Shown in pieces: positions 16,589 to 24,505 of a stretch of DNA of 64,000 bases (its first letter is position 1; the number at the start of each line of letters is the position of its first letter). Source of the stretch: Pseudomonas sp. FP2309 (GTDB lineage: Bacteria > Pseudomonadota > Gammaproteobacteria > Pseudomonadales > Pseudomonadaceae); NCBI RefSeq assembly GCF_030687575.1, contig NZ_CP117439.1, positions 1,971,001 to 2,035,000 on the forward strand, read 5' to 3'. Position numbers and translations under genes: made by a program. The notes beneath the pieces were generated by a model. That model saw nothing but the letters and a program-made list of their open reading frames with translations, had not been told where the DNA came from and searched no databases.

Positions 16589-18463
16589 ATGAGCCACCCC
16601 TCGCAATTCACCTTGCTGCGCACGCGGCGCTTTTTGCCGTTCTTCATTACCCAGTTGCTGGGCGCGTTCAACGACAACATCTTCAAGCAATCGTTGATCC
16701 TGGCCATTCTCTACAAGCTCACTATCGATGGTGACCGCTCTATCTGGGTCAACCTCTGTGCCCTGCTGTTTATCCTGCCGTTCTTTCTGTTCTCGGCGTT
16801 GGCCGGGCAGTTTGGCGAGAAATTCAACAAGGACGCACTGATCCGCGCGATCAAGATCGGCGAGATCGTGATCATGGCCGTGGGCGCCACCGGCTTTCTG
16901 ACTAACCACCTGGAGTTGATGCTGTTGGCGCTGTTTGCCATGGGCACGCACTCGGCGCTGTTCGGCCCGGTCAAGTATTCGATCATGCCCCAGGCCCTGC
17001 ATGACGACGAGTTGGTGGGCGGCAATGGCCTGGTGGAAATGGGCACCTTCCTGGCAATTCTGGCCGGCACCATCGGCGCAGGCGTCATGATGTCGTCCGT
17101 GCACTATGCGCCCGTGGTGTCGGTGGCGATTGTCGGCGTGGCGCTGCTGGGGTATCTGGCCAGCCGCAGCATTCCCCGTGCGGCGGCGTCGACCCCGCAG
17201 TTGCGCCTGGACTGGAACATCTTCACCCAGTCGTGGGCCACTTTGCGCATGGGCCTGGGACAGACGCCGGCGGTGTCGCGCTCGATCGTCGGCAACTCAT
17301 GGTTCTGGTTTGTCGGGGCGATCTACCTGACGCAGATTCCGGCGTACGCCAAAGAGTGGTTGTACGGCGACGAAACCGTGGTGACGTTGATCCTCACCGT
17401 GTTCTCGGTGGGTATCGCCCTCGGTTCGATGCTCTGCGAGAAACTCTCCGGGCGTAAGGTGGAAATCGGCCTGGTGCCCTTCGGTTCATTCGGCCTGACG
17501 GTGTTCGGCCTATTGTTGTGGTGGCATTCCGGCGGCTTCCCGCAGAACGTCCAGGCCAACGACTGGCTGGCGGTGCTCAGTGTCGGCCAGGCGTGGTGGG
17601 TGTTGTTCGATATTCTCGGTCTGGGGGTGTTCGGCGGTTTCTATATCGTGCCGCTGTATGCGCTGATCCAGTCGCGTACCGCCGAGAACGAGCGCGCACG
17701 GGTGATTGCCGCCAACAACATCCTCAACGCGCTGTTCATGGTGGTGTCGGCGATAGTGTCGATCCTGTTGCTGAGCGTGGCCAAACTGTCGATCCCCGAG
17801 CTGTTCCTGGTGGTGTCGCTGCTCAACGTCGCGGTCAACACCTACATCTTCAAAATCGTCCCCGAGTTCACCATGCGTTTCATGATCTGGCTGCTCAGCC
17901 ATTCCATGTACCGCGTGGAGCACCGCAACCTGCAGGCCATTCCTGATGAAGGCGCGGCGTTGCTGGTGTGCAACCACGTGTCGTTCGTCGATGCACTGTT
18001 GATTGGCGGCGCAGTGCGGCGGCCGATTCGCTTTGTCATGTACTACAAGATCTACCGCCTGCCGGTGCTCAATTTCATTTTCCGCACCGCCGGGACGATT
18101 CCGATTGCCGGGCGCAATGAAGACATCCAGATCTACGAAAAAGCCTTCACACGCATTGCGCAGTATCTGAAGGAAGGCGAGTTGGTATGCATCTTCCCGG
18201 AAGGCAAGTTGACCGCCGATGGCGAGATGAACGAATTTCGCGGCGGCGTGACGCGGATTCTGGAAGAGACGCCGGTGCCGGTGATTCCGATGGCGTTGCA
18301 GGGGCTGTGGGGGAGTTTCTTCAGTCGCGATCCGAACAAGGGGTTCTTCCATCGAATCTGGTCGCGGGTGGTGTTGGTGGCGGGTGAGCCGGTGGTGGCA
18401 GACGCGGCGACGCCTGAGCAGTTACAGGTGCGCGTCGGGGCATTGCGAGGGGGTATCAGGTAG
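16589..18463 (+). CDS. MFS lysophospholipid-transporter-like / PlsC acyltransferase fusion
   Basis: 624 residues. Residues 1 to about 420 form a 12-helix LplT-like MFS transporter. Residues about 430-624 are a PlsC (LPLAT) acyltransferase domain with NHVSFVDALL (HX4D catalytic box) and FPEGKLTADGEM. LplT flips lysophospholipids inward and acyltransferases reacylate them, so this looks like a one-polypeptide repair unit for membrane phospholipids. Unlike E. coli Aas or three-domain fusions, no AMP-dependent acyl-ACP ligase domain is present, so the acyl donor must come from elsewhere. It is a known pseudomonad architecture annotated usually just as MFS. Confidence 0.87.
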   Translation: MSHPSQFTLLRTRRFLPFFITQLLGAFNDNIFKQSLILAILYKLTIDGDRSIWVNLCALLFILPFFLFSALAGQFGEKFNKDALIRAIKIGEIVIMAVGATGFLTNHLELMLLALFAMGTHSALFGPVKYSIMPQALHDDELVGGNGLVEMGTFLAILAGTIGAGVMMSSVHYAPVVSVAIVGVALLGYLASRSIPRAAASTPQLRLDWNIFTQSWATLRMGLGQTPAVSRSIVGNSWFWFVGAIYLTQIPAYAKEWLYGDETVVTLILTVFSVGIALGSMLCEKLSGRKVEIGLVPFGSFGLTVFGLLLWWHSGGFPQNVQANDWLAVLSVGQAWWVLFDILGLGVFGGFYIVPLYALIQSRTAENERARVIAANNILNALFMVVSAIVSILLLSVAKLSIPELFLVVSLLNVAVNTYIFKIVPEFTMRFMIWLLSHSMYRVEHRNLQAIPDEGAALLVCNHVSFVDALLIGGAVRRPIRFVMYYKIYRLPVLNFIFRTAGTIPIAGRNEDIQIYEKAFTRIAQYLKEGELVCIFPEGKLTADGEMNEFRGGVTRILEETPVPVIPMALQGLWGSFFSRDPNKGFFHRIWSRVVLVAGEPVVADAATPEQLQVRVGALRGGIR

Positions 18464-18487
18464 TTTCTTGCCGGTTACCAGGGACGC

Positions 18488-18560
18488 TTTGCAAGCAAGC
18501 CCGCGCTCACATTTGACCGAGTTGTCATGCGGCCGGGTGCGAGGGCGGGCTTGCAAGCGA
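18488..18560. repeat. REPIN-like pair of inverted palindromes
   Basis: TTTGCAAGCAAGCCCGCGCTC and, about 40 bases later in inverse orientation, GAGGGCGGGCTTGCAAGCG. The arms match at 13 of the central 15 positions. This is the GCAAGCCCGC class of Pseudomonas REP sequences arranged as a REPIN, located between convergent genes. Confidence 0.65.
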
Positions 18561-18573
18561 AAACGGCAGTGGC

Positions 18574-18888
18574 TTAAGTGCTGATCTTGAGGCCAATGAG
18601 CCCGCAAATGATCAGTGCCACGCTGGCCAACCGAAACAACGCCATGGATTCGCCAAACAGGATAATCCCGGCAATCACCGTGCCCACGGCGCCTACGCCA
18701 GTCCATACGGCATAGGCGGTACCCAGTGGCAGCTCTTTGACTGCAAGCCCCAGCAGCCCGAGGCTGATGGCCATGGCGACAATCGTCAGGGCGGTGGGCA
18801 GTGGCTTGCTGAAACCGTCGGTGTACTTAAGGCCTACGGCCCAACCGACTTCAAATAACCCCGCGAAAAACAGAATGATCCAGGACAT
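18574..18888 (-). CDS. gdx: guanidinium exporter, SMR family (SugE/Gdx)
   Basis: 104 residues, four transmembrane helices, typical small multidrug resistance protein. The conserved glutamate in helix 1 ([19 protein letters not shown]) and the [15 protein letters not shown] helix-3 motif are the SugE subgroup signatures that distinguish it from EmrE. SugE proteins have been shown in other bacteria to exchange guanidinium for protons and renamed Gdx. The assignment is strongly supported here by a guanidine-II riboswitch immediately upstream of the start codon. Inner membrane, working as an antiparallel dimer. Confidence 0.93.
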   Translation of the reverse strand: MSWIILFFAGLFEVGWAVGLKYTDGFSKPLPTALTIVAMAISLGLLGLAVKELPLGTAYAVWTGVGAVGTVIAGIILFGESMALFRLASVALIICGLIGLKIST

Positions 18889-18907
18889 GATGACCTCGCT
18901 TTTTCAG

Positions 18908-18960
18908 GCGGGGTCGTCCCCGGATTCAACGCACGTTGGCGCCGCGAGGTCGTCCCCGCG
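18908..18960 (-). ncRNA. guanidine-II (mini-ykkC) riboswitch
   Basis: Read on the minus strand, two GC-rich hairpins each display an ACGA tetraloop: CGCGGGG-ACGA-CCTCGCG (18943-18960) and then CGGGG-ACGA-CCCCG (18909-18922). Paired hairpins with ACGR loops are the defining feature of the guanidine-II class. The second hairpin ends about 20 bases before the gdx ATG, next to its ribosome-binding site, so guanidine would control translation initiation by freeing the site. Confidence 0.9.
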
Positions 18961-18993
18961 AAGCCGGTAGGGTGCCGAAAACGGACCAGGCGA

Positions 18994-19959
18994 TCAAGTT
19001 TGCGCGGTGTTCTGCGCCGCTCGACGGTCTTCCTTTTCGCTCATTCGGCGGAAATAGGTCGACAGCAATGCCCCGGAAATATTGTGCCAGACGCTGAACA
19101 GCGCACTCGGCACCGCCGCCAGTGGCGAGAAGTGCGCACTGGCCAGCGCGGCGCCCAGCCCGGAGTTCTGCATACCCACCTCCAGCGCCAGCGACTTGCG
19201 TTGCGCCAAGGGCAACTTGAACACGCGGCCGGTGAAGTAGCCCAGCACGTAACCGAAGCTGTTGTGCAGCATCACCACTGCCATGATCAGCAAGCCCGAT
19301 TCGGCAATCTTCGCCTGGCTGGCGGCAACCACGGCTGCGACGATGATCACGATGCTGATCACCGACACCAGTGGCAACACCTCCACCGCATGGCGCACCC
19401 GCTCACCGAGCAGGCGTTGTGCGACCACGCCGAGCACGATCGGCAGCAGCACCACTTGCAGGATCGACCAGAACAGCTCCATGAACGACACCGGCAGCCA
19501 GGCCGAGGCCAGCAGCCAGATCAGCGCCGGCGTGAGCAACGGGGCGAGGAGGGTGGTGACGGCCGCAATGGCCACCGACAGCGCCAGGTCACCCCGGGCC
19601 AGCCAGGTCATCACGTTGGACGAAGTGCCGCTTGGGCAGCAACCGACCAGGATCACACCGACGGCAATTTCCGGCGGCAGGTGAAACACCTGGCACAACA
19701 GCCAGGCCACGCCCGGCATGATCACAAAGTGCGCAACCACGCCGAGCGCCACACGCCAGGGGTGGCGTGCGACTTCGGCGAAGTCATCGAGTTTAAGGGT
19801 CAGCCCCATGCCGAACATCACCAGGCCCAGCAGCGGCACAATGGCGCTTTTAAGGCCAATGAACCAGCTGGGTTCGAGGAAGGCCAGGACGGCGAAAATC
19901 AACACCCAGTAGGCGAAGGTATTGCCGACGAAGCGGCTCAAGGCGGCGAGTGCTCGCAT
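18994..19959 (-). CDS. bile acid:sodium symporter (BASS) family transporter
   Basis: 321 residues with about nine or ten membrane helices. BASS signatures are visible: GLVMFGMGLTL, GCCPSGTSSNVMTWLARGDLALSV with the sodium-binding crossover, and LEVGMQNSGLGAALA near residue 255. Bacterial members (for example PanS) carry pantoate, pyruvate or other organic anions rather than bile acids. The substrate cannot be told from sequence. It ends about 35 bases before the riboswitch of gdx on the same strand, so readthrough is possible but the riboswitch would still gate gdx translation. Confidence 0.87.
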   Translation of the reverse strand: MRALAALSRFVGNTFAYWVLIFAVLAFLEPSWFIGLKSAIVPLLGLVMFGMGLTLKLDDFAEVARHPWRVALGVVAHFVIMPGVAWLLCQVFHLPPEIAVGVILVGCCPSGTSSNVMTWLARGDLALSVAIAAVTTLLAPLLTPALIWLLASAWLPVSFMELFWSILQVVLLPIVLGVVAQRLLGERVRHAVEVLPLVSVISIVIIVAAVVAASQAKIAESGLLIMAVVMLHNSFGYVLGYFTGRVFKLPLAQRKSLALEVGMQNSGLGAALASAHFSPLAAVPSALFSVWHNISGALLSTYFRRMSEKEDRRAAQNTAQT

Positions 19960-20055
19960 GGGGATGTCCTTGTTATTAGCGTGCTGGATGTGGCGATCCG
20001 ATCAGTGTGGAAACAGGCCTGCCACACTGATCGTGCTCACTTGGGGTCGGTCGGG

Positions 20056-20976
20056 TCAGATGCCTTGTGGCGTCTCTTCACCGCCCAGTGCTTCCACCAG
20101 CGCCGGCAGGAACTCGCCAAACGTCAGCATCATCAGGGTAAAGCTGGCGTCCAACTGGCCCAGGGCCTCGTCGCCGCCATCCTGTTCCGCCTGATCCTGC
20201 AGCAGGTCTTCGAATTTCAGGCGCTTGACGGTCATTTTGTCGTCGAGCATGAAGGACAGCTTGTCCTGCCAGGCCAGTGACAGTTGAGTCACGACTTTGC
20301 CGGTGGTCAGGTGCAGTTGGATTTCTTCGCCGGTCAGGTCCTGGCGCTTGCAGCGCACAATGCCGCCGTCTTCGTGTGTGTCGCGCAGTTCGCATTCGTC
20401 GAGGACGAAAAAGTCATCGGCCGGTTTTTGGGTGGTAACCCAGTCGGTCATGATCGCCGTCGGCGCGGTCTTCACGGTCAGTGGCCGTACCGGCAGGGTG
20501 CCGATCACTTCACGCAGGGTCGAGAGCAAGTCTTCGGCGCGTTTCGGGCTGGCCGAGTTGACCAGGATCAGGCCCTGTTTTGGCGCGATGGCGGCGAAGG
20601 TCGACGAACGACGGATAAACGCGCGCGGCAGGAAGGCCTGGATGATTTCATCCTTGATCTGGTCACGTTCCTTCTTATAGACCTTGCGCATTTGCTCGGC
20701 CTCGATCTCTTCGACTTTCTCTTTAAGTGCGTCACGCACCACGCTGCCCGGCAGGATGCGTTCTTCCTTGCGCGCGGCGATCAGCAGGAAGTCACCGCTG
20801 ACGTGTACCAGGGGAGCATCTTCACCTTTACCAAAAGGTGCGACGAAACCGTAGGTGGTCAACTCCTGGCTTGCACAAGGGCGCGCCAGTTTGGTGGCCA
20901 TTGCAGTTTCCAACGCCTCGGCATCAACAGGCAGATCTTGGGTCAGGCGATAGATAAGCAGGTTCTTGAACCACAT
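20056..20976 (-). CDS. rdgC: recombination-associated protein RdgC
   Basis: 306 residues from the MWFKNLL start, the exact usual length and N terminus of RdgC. Family sequence marks include [12 protein letters not shown], the [12 protein letters not shown] segment and [15 protein letters not shown]. RdgC forms a ring-shaped dimer that encircles DNA and inhibits RecA filament assembly. The frame has an upstream in-frame ATG at 21000 eight codons earlier, but MWFKNLL is the conserved start. It lies next to the tRNA-Val/Asp genes and, beyond the accessory region, the FKBP gene, consistent with the PA3263-PA3262 order I recall. Confidence 0.95.
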   Translation of the reverse strand: MWFKNLLIYRLTQDLPVDAEALETAMATKLARPCASQELTTYGFVAPFGKGEDAPLVHVSGDFLLIAARKEERILPGSVVRDALKEKVEEIEAEQMRKVYKKERDQIKDEIIQAFLPRAFIRRSSTFAAIAPKQGLILVNSASPKRAEDLLSTLREVIGTLPVRPLTVKTAPTAIMTDWVTTQKPADDFFVLDECELRDTHEDGGIVRCKRQDLTGEEIQLHLTTGKVVTQLSLAWQDKLSFMLDDKMTVKRLKFEDLLQDQAEQDGGDEALGQLDASFTLMMLTFGEFLPALVEALGGEETPQGI

Positions 20977-21086
20977 GGGGTGAGTCTCTCCTTTATACAA
21001 AGGGGGGCATTATTCTCTTGATATCGCCCCAGGCCAACCCTGCCTAAGCCATTGGAAGGCCTCAAAAAAAAGATTTAAGAAAGTGC

Positions 21087-21115
21087 TTGCCAGACCCTGG
21101 GTCGCTCCGTAGAAT
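21087..21115 (+). promoter_or_regulatory. promoter of first tRNA-Val/Asp pair
   Basis: TTGCCA (21087-21092), 17-base spacer and TAGAAT (21110-21115) are followed by the GC-rich discriminator GCGCGCC, as for the other stable-RNA promoters of the window. Confidence 0.78.
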
Positions 21116-21135
21116 GCGCGCCACACCGAGACGAA

Positions 21136-21211
21136 GGGTGATTAGCTCAGCTGGGAGAGCATCTGCCTTACAAGCAGAGGGTCGGCGGTTCGATCCCGTC
21201 ATCACCCACCA
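21136..21211 (+). tRNA. tRNA-Val (UAC), copy 1
   Basis: 76 nt, CCA encoded. The acceptor GGGTGAT pairs with ATCACCC. The anticodon loop is CTTACAA with TAC. Confidence 0.97.
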
Positions 21212-21230
21212 TTCGCTTCATGTGTTACGC

Positions 21231-21307
21231 GCAGCGGTAGTTCAGTCGGTTAGAATACCGGCCTGTCACGCCGGGGGTCGCGGGTTCGAGTCCCGTCCGC
21301 TGCGCCA
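21231..21307 (+). tRNA. tRNA-Asp (GUC), copy 1
   Basis: 77 nt, CCA encoded. The acceptor GCAGCGG pairs with CCGCTGC. The anticodon arm CCGGC-CTGTCAC-GCCGG carries GTC. Confidence 0.97.
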
Positions 21308-21347
21308 TATTCGGTAACCTGGAACGCTGAACGCCAGGTCACCACAG

Positions 21348-21375
21348 AAAGCCCGCTCATCGAGCGGGCTTTTTT
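21348..21375 (+). terminator. intrinsic terminator after first tRNA-Asp
   Basis: AAAGCCCGCTC, ATC loop and GAGCGGGCTTTTTT form a 9-bp GC-rich stem followed by a T run. Confidence 0.92.
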
Positions 21376-21436
21376 CTGTCCGAAATATGGCAAAAAAACG
21401 TGCAGGAAACTTTTTTTAGATAAAGTGCATTTAAAT

Positions 21437-21465
21437 CAAGACATTACGATTTTTTGGTGTATGAT
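21437..21465 (+). promoter_or_regulatory. probable promoter of second tRNA-Val/Asp pair
   Basis: TATGAT at 21460-21465 with a GCGCC discriminator lies 20 bases upstream of tRNA-Val copy 2. The -35 element is weak (CAAGAC at 17-base spacing), compensated perhaps by the very A/T-rich upstream stretch. A terminator separates it from the first pair, so the two pairs are independent units. Confidence 0.5.
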
Positions 21466-21484
21466 GCGCCCACACCGAAACGAA

Positions 21485-21560
21485 GGGTGATTAGCTCAGC
21501 TGGGAGAGCATCTGCCTTACAAGCAGAGGGTCGGCGGTTCGATCCCGTCATCACCCACCA
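21485..21560 (+). tRNA. tRNA-Val (UAC), copy 2
   Basis: Identical to copy 1, displaced by 349 bases. Anticodon TAC; CCA encoded. Confidence 0.97.
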
Positions 21561-21579
21561 TTCGCTTCAAGTGTTACGC

Positions 21580-21656
21580 GCAGCGGTAGTTCAGTCGGTT
21601 AGAATACCGGCCTGTCACGCCGGGGGTCGCGGGTTCGAGTCCCGTCCGCTGCGCCA
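21580..21656 (+). tRNA. tRNA-Asp (GUC), copy 2
   Basis: Identical to copy 1, displaced by 349 bases. Its 3' end borders the region that begins with a decayed integrase gene, so it is the probable attachment site of a past integrative element. Confidence 0.97.
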
Positions 21657-21703
21657 TATTTGCTTCCATTAAGGCCCACTGAACGCCTGGAAGCCACGGA
21701 AAT

Positions 21704-21725
21704 AGCGGCCTTGTGCCGCTTTTTT
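21704..21725 (+). terminator. intrinsic terminator after second tRNA-Asp
   Basis: AGCGGC-CTTGT-GCCGCT stem-loop followed by a T run. Confidence 0.82.
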
Positions 21726-21893
21726 CGTTTTCTGAATTCCATTCAGATCCATCTCCAGCCACGGTTTTCAAGTACCCATTTTTAAGTACACCGCTGGCGC
21801 AGCCTTTTTACGATTCCATGTGCATCAATTTTCGTATTGGTCCGTCTACCGCTTGGTTGTAGTCCCCCTCCTAGATGCAGAAGGAGGTGTCTG

Positions 21894-22063
21894 ATGGCTC
21901 TGACAGATACAGCGATCAAGCAAGCCAAGCCCGCCAGCCTTATACGTTAACTGTGGGATTATCTCTGCAAGTGCCCACGACGGGTTCGAGTCTCAAGGAG
22001 GCTCGGCAGTGGAGAGAGGCTGCACGTGTGCTGGTGGCCAACAATATCGATTTGAATGTCGAC
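21894..22063 (+). pseudogene. remnant of a P4-type tyrosine integrase gene
   Basis: A strong ribosome-binding site (AAGGAGG) precedes ATG at 21894. The first codons read MALTDTAIKQAKPA, the hallmark N terminus of P4-type/tRNA-site integrases, then a stop occurs after 18 codons at 21948-21950. In a shifted frame the text continues as PYTLTVGLSLQVPTTGSS and then SLKEARQWREAARVLVANNID, matching two consecutive N-terminal arm-binding-domain segments of the same family with part of the middle lost. No catalytic domain remains. It lies 237 bases after tRNA-Asp in the orientation expected for such an element. The remainder of the gap 21726-21893 shows no gene. Confidence 0.8.
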
Positions 22064-23041
22064 CTAAAACCGGCCAGTCACGTCCGTCGTCATAAGCATC
22101 TGCTGGAAGCGCTCCAGAAAGACCGACTCGGCGCGGGTCATCTTTTGTTCGCGATTCCACAGCAAATAAACGTTCACATCGCTGACACCCTCCCAGGGCG
22201 GCAGGCGCCAGATTTCATCGGCTTGCACATCGGCGGCGACAATGTGTTCGGGCAGGCAGCCAATGCCATATCCGGCCGCGACCAAACGCAAGATCTCATC
22301 CAGGCTGGGTGAAGACGCGACAATGCGTCCAGTGAAGCCTTGTTGATCCCTGAACACGGTCAGCGGCGATAAATTGCCGCCGATCTGGTCACTGGTGAAA
22401 CTCACGAAATTTTCGCTTTGCAGGTCTGACAAGGTCAGGTTCTTGCGACCAAACAGCCGATGGCGCTTCCCACAGAAAAACGCATAGCGCTGTTCAAGCA
22501 TGACCCGCTGTTCGAGGCGGGGCTGCGGTGTACGGCACAGGCTCAAACCGAAAGACGCGGTCTTTTGCAGCAGCGCGCTGATCACATCCGAGCTGCGCAG
22601 TACATCAACTTCCAATTCCACTTGAGGGAACTCATTGTGGAATTGCGCCAGGAACTCATCGTAGCCGCGAGATTGGATACGGCTGATGGACAGCAGCCTG
22701 ATTTTACCCGTTACCGACTCCGCAGGCGCATCCAGCGCAGGTCCTAAACGGGAGACCGTGCCATAAATCTCTGCGGCGATCTGCATGACTTCCTCGCCAG
22801 CCTTGGACAGGGTAATGCGAGGCCCGCGCCGCACGACTAGCTCACTTGATAGTTGCTCCTCCAGTCTTTTGAGCGCCTGACTGATTGCCGGTTGACTCAA
22901 GTGCAGGCGGGCGGCGGCCCTGCTGATGCTGCCCTCCTGACCAATAACCAGGAAGGTACGCAACAGGTTCCAGTCCAGGCGGTCATTGAGAAATCGCTTT
23001 GCCTCGGGGTCCCTCTGAAAACCAGACGCTGAAATAGTCAT
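22064..23041 (-). CDS. LysR-family transcriptional regulator
   Basis: 325 residues. N-terminal helix-turn-helix (GSISRAAARLHLSQPAISQALKRLE) and a LysR substrate-binding domain (about residues 105-310). It is transcribed divergently from a four-gene operon, with a 153-base intergenic region that contains a perfect 12-bp palindrome, so it is the probable local regulator of that operon. Its C terminus abuts the integrase remnant. The inducer would be expected to be the operon's substrate or an intermediate, which is unknown. Confidence 0.88.
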   Translation of the reverse strand: MTISASGFQRDPEAKRFLNDRLDWNLLRTFLVIGQEGSISRAAARLHLSQPAISQALKRLEEQLSSELVVRRGPRITLSKAGEEVMQIAAEIYGTVSRLGPALDAPAESVTGKIRLLSISRIQSRGYDEFLAQFHNEFPQVELEVDVLRSSDVISALLQKTASFGLSLCRTPQPRLEQRVMLEQRYAFFCGKRHRLFGRKNLTLSDLQSENFVSFTSDQIGGNLSPLTVFRDQQGFTGRIVASSPSLDEILRLVAAGYGIGCLPEHIVAADVQADEIWRLPPWEGVSDVNVYLLWNREQKMTRAESVFLERFQQMLMTTDVTGRF

Positions 23042-23055
23042 TATTTTCCAGGCTT

Positions 23056-23067
23056 ATACTTAAGTAT
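23056..23067. promoter_or_regulatory. candidate operator of the divergent LysR regulator
   Basis: ATACTTAAGTAT is a perfect 12-bp palindrome flanked by CTT and TTTAG, extending the dyad loosely. It lies 15 bases upstream of the LysR start codon and 128 bases upstream of the MFS gene, a usual position for an autoregulatory LysR site. Confidence 0.42.
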
Positions 23068-23194
23068 TTAGATTAGAAGCTTTTCCTAGCATAGGGCTTG
23101 GCGCACCATCGATCAATGCACCGTGAGAGTGCGACTTTCATGCTCACGCATGACCTTATCTCCTGCCTATAACAATGATTCCCGGGAGCCTCAG

Positions 23195-24505
23195 ATGACG
23201 AGCAGAACCTCCACGCCGCGTCGTGCCGCAGCCGCCGCATTTATCGGCACCACCATCGAATTCTATGACTACTACATCTATGCATTTGCCGCGGCACTGG
23301 TGTTGGGACAGCTGTTCTTTCCCAGTGAAAACCCGGCCCTCAGCACCATGGCTGCGTTTGGTAGCTTCGCTGTAGGCTTCATTGCTCGGCCGTTCGCCGG
23401 GATGGTATTTGGCCATCTAGGTGATCGGCTGGGCCGCAAAAAAATGCTGCTGGTGACCATTGTGCTGATGGGCGTCGCGACGACCGCGATAGGTCTGCTG
23501 CCGACTTACGCCCAGGCAGGTATATGGGCGCCTATCGGCCTTGTGGTGCTGCGGTTGCTGCAAGGCATCTCAGTCGGCGGCGAATGGGGCGGCGCGGTAC
23601 TGATGGCCAGCGAACACGCACCCAAAGGCCGCAAGGTGTTTTTCGCTTCATTCGCTCAATGGGGCAGCCCGGCAGGCCTGTTGCTGGCGCTGATCGCCTT
23701 CCGTTTGATCAGTGAAATGGATCAGGACGCCCTGATGAGTTGGGGCTGGCGCATTCCGTTTCTGATGAGCGGGGTGCTGATGATCGTCGGCCTGGTCATT
23801 CGTTTCGGCGTGCCGGAATCGCCGGAATTCGCGGAGGTCAAGGAGAGCGACCAGACCTCTGATAACCCGGTGATGGAAGTGCTGCGCACGGGCTGGAAGA
23901 ACATTTTGTTCGCTGCACTGGCCGTCACCATCGGTTCGGGCGGCTTCTTCTTCACCAATACGTTCATGATCACCTACGTCACTCAGTATCAGGGCATCGA
24001 CAAGACCACGATTCTGGATTGCCTGTTTGTGGTCACCATCCTGCAGTTCCTTTCGCAACCCTGTTCGGCATTGCTGGCGGAGCGGCTGGGTGAAGGACGG
24101 TTTCTCAAGTGGGTGGCGTCGCTATGTATCGTGGTGCCGTATCCGATGTTCCTGCTGGTACAGACCGGCAATCTGTTCTACATGACCGCCGGCATTGCCC
24201 TGGCGGTGATCCTGCTGGCCGCACTTTACGCAGTGATCGCCGGCTACATGGCTGAAGCTTTCCCGGCACGAGTGCGATATTCGGGCATTTCGATCGCTTA
24301 TCAACTCGGGAGTGGCTTGACCGGAGGCCTGACCCCCATGATCGGCACCTTCATCGCCGCTCAGTTCGCCGGGCAATGGATGCCGTTGGCGCTGTTCTTC
24401 AGCGTGCTGGCCCTGATGTCACTGACCGGAGTACTGGGGCTGGGGCATCTGCGCAGTGCCAACGCCAACCCGGTCACGCTATCCACTTCCCAAGGAGTCG
24501 CATGA
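23195..24505 (+). CDS. MFS metabolite:H+ symporter (MHS family)
   Basis: 436 residues with twelve predicted helices. The N terminus shows the MHS-family sequence AAFIGTTIEFYDYYIYAFAA, and the loop 2-3 motif reads GHLGDRLGRKKML. The loop 4-5 region carries RLLQGISVGGEWGGAVLMASEHAP, as in ShiA, ProP and citrate or alpha-ketoglutarate permeases. It should import an organic acid or zwitterion. The ATG at 23195 has CGGGAG upstream. It is the first gene of an operon: its stop overlaps the aldolase start in ATGA. Confidence 0.9.
   Translation: MTSRTSTPRRAAAAAFIGTTIEFYDYYIYAFAAALVLGQLFFPSENPALSTMAAFGSFAVGFIARPFAGMVFGHLGDRLGRKKMLLVTIVLMGVATTAIGLLPTYAQAGIWAPIGLVVLRLLQGISVGGEWGGAVLMASEHAPKGRKVFFASFAQWGSPAGLLLALIAFRLISEMDQDALMSWGWRIPFLMSGVLMIVGLVIRFGVPESPEFAEVKESDQTSDNPVMEVLRTGWKNILFAALAVTIGSGGFFFTNTFMITYVTQYQGIDKTTILDCLFVVTILQFLSQPCSALLAERLGEGRFLKWVASLCIVVPYPMFLLVQTGNLFYMTAGIALAVILLAALYAVIAGYMAEAFPARVRYSGISIAYQLGSGLTGGLTPMIGTFIAAQFAGQWMPLALFFSVLALMSLTGVLGLGHLRSANANPVTLSTSQGVA

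Noticed and set aside
21087..21672. Plus-strand frames through tRNA-Val/Asp
   Set aside because: Translation of tRNA sequence, not proteins.
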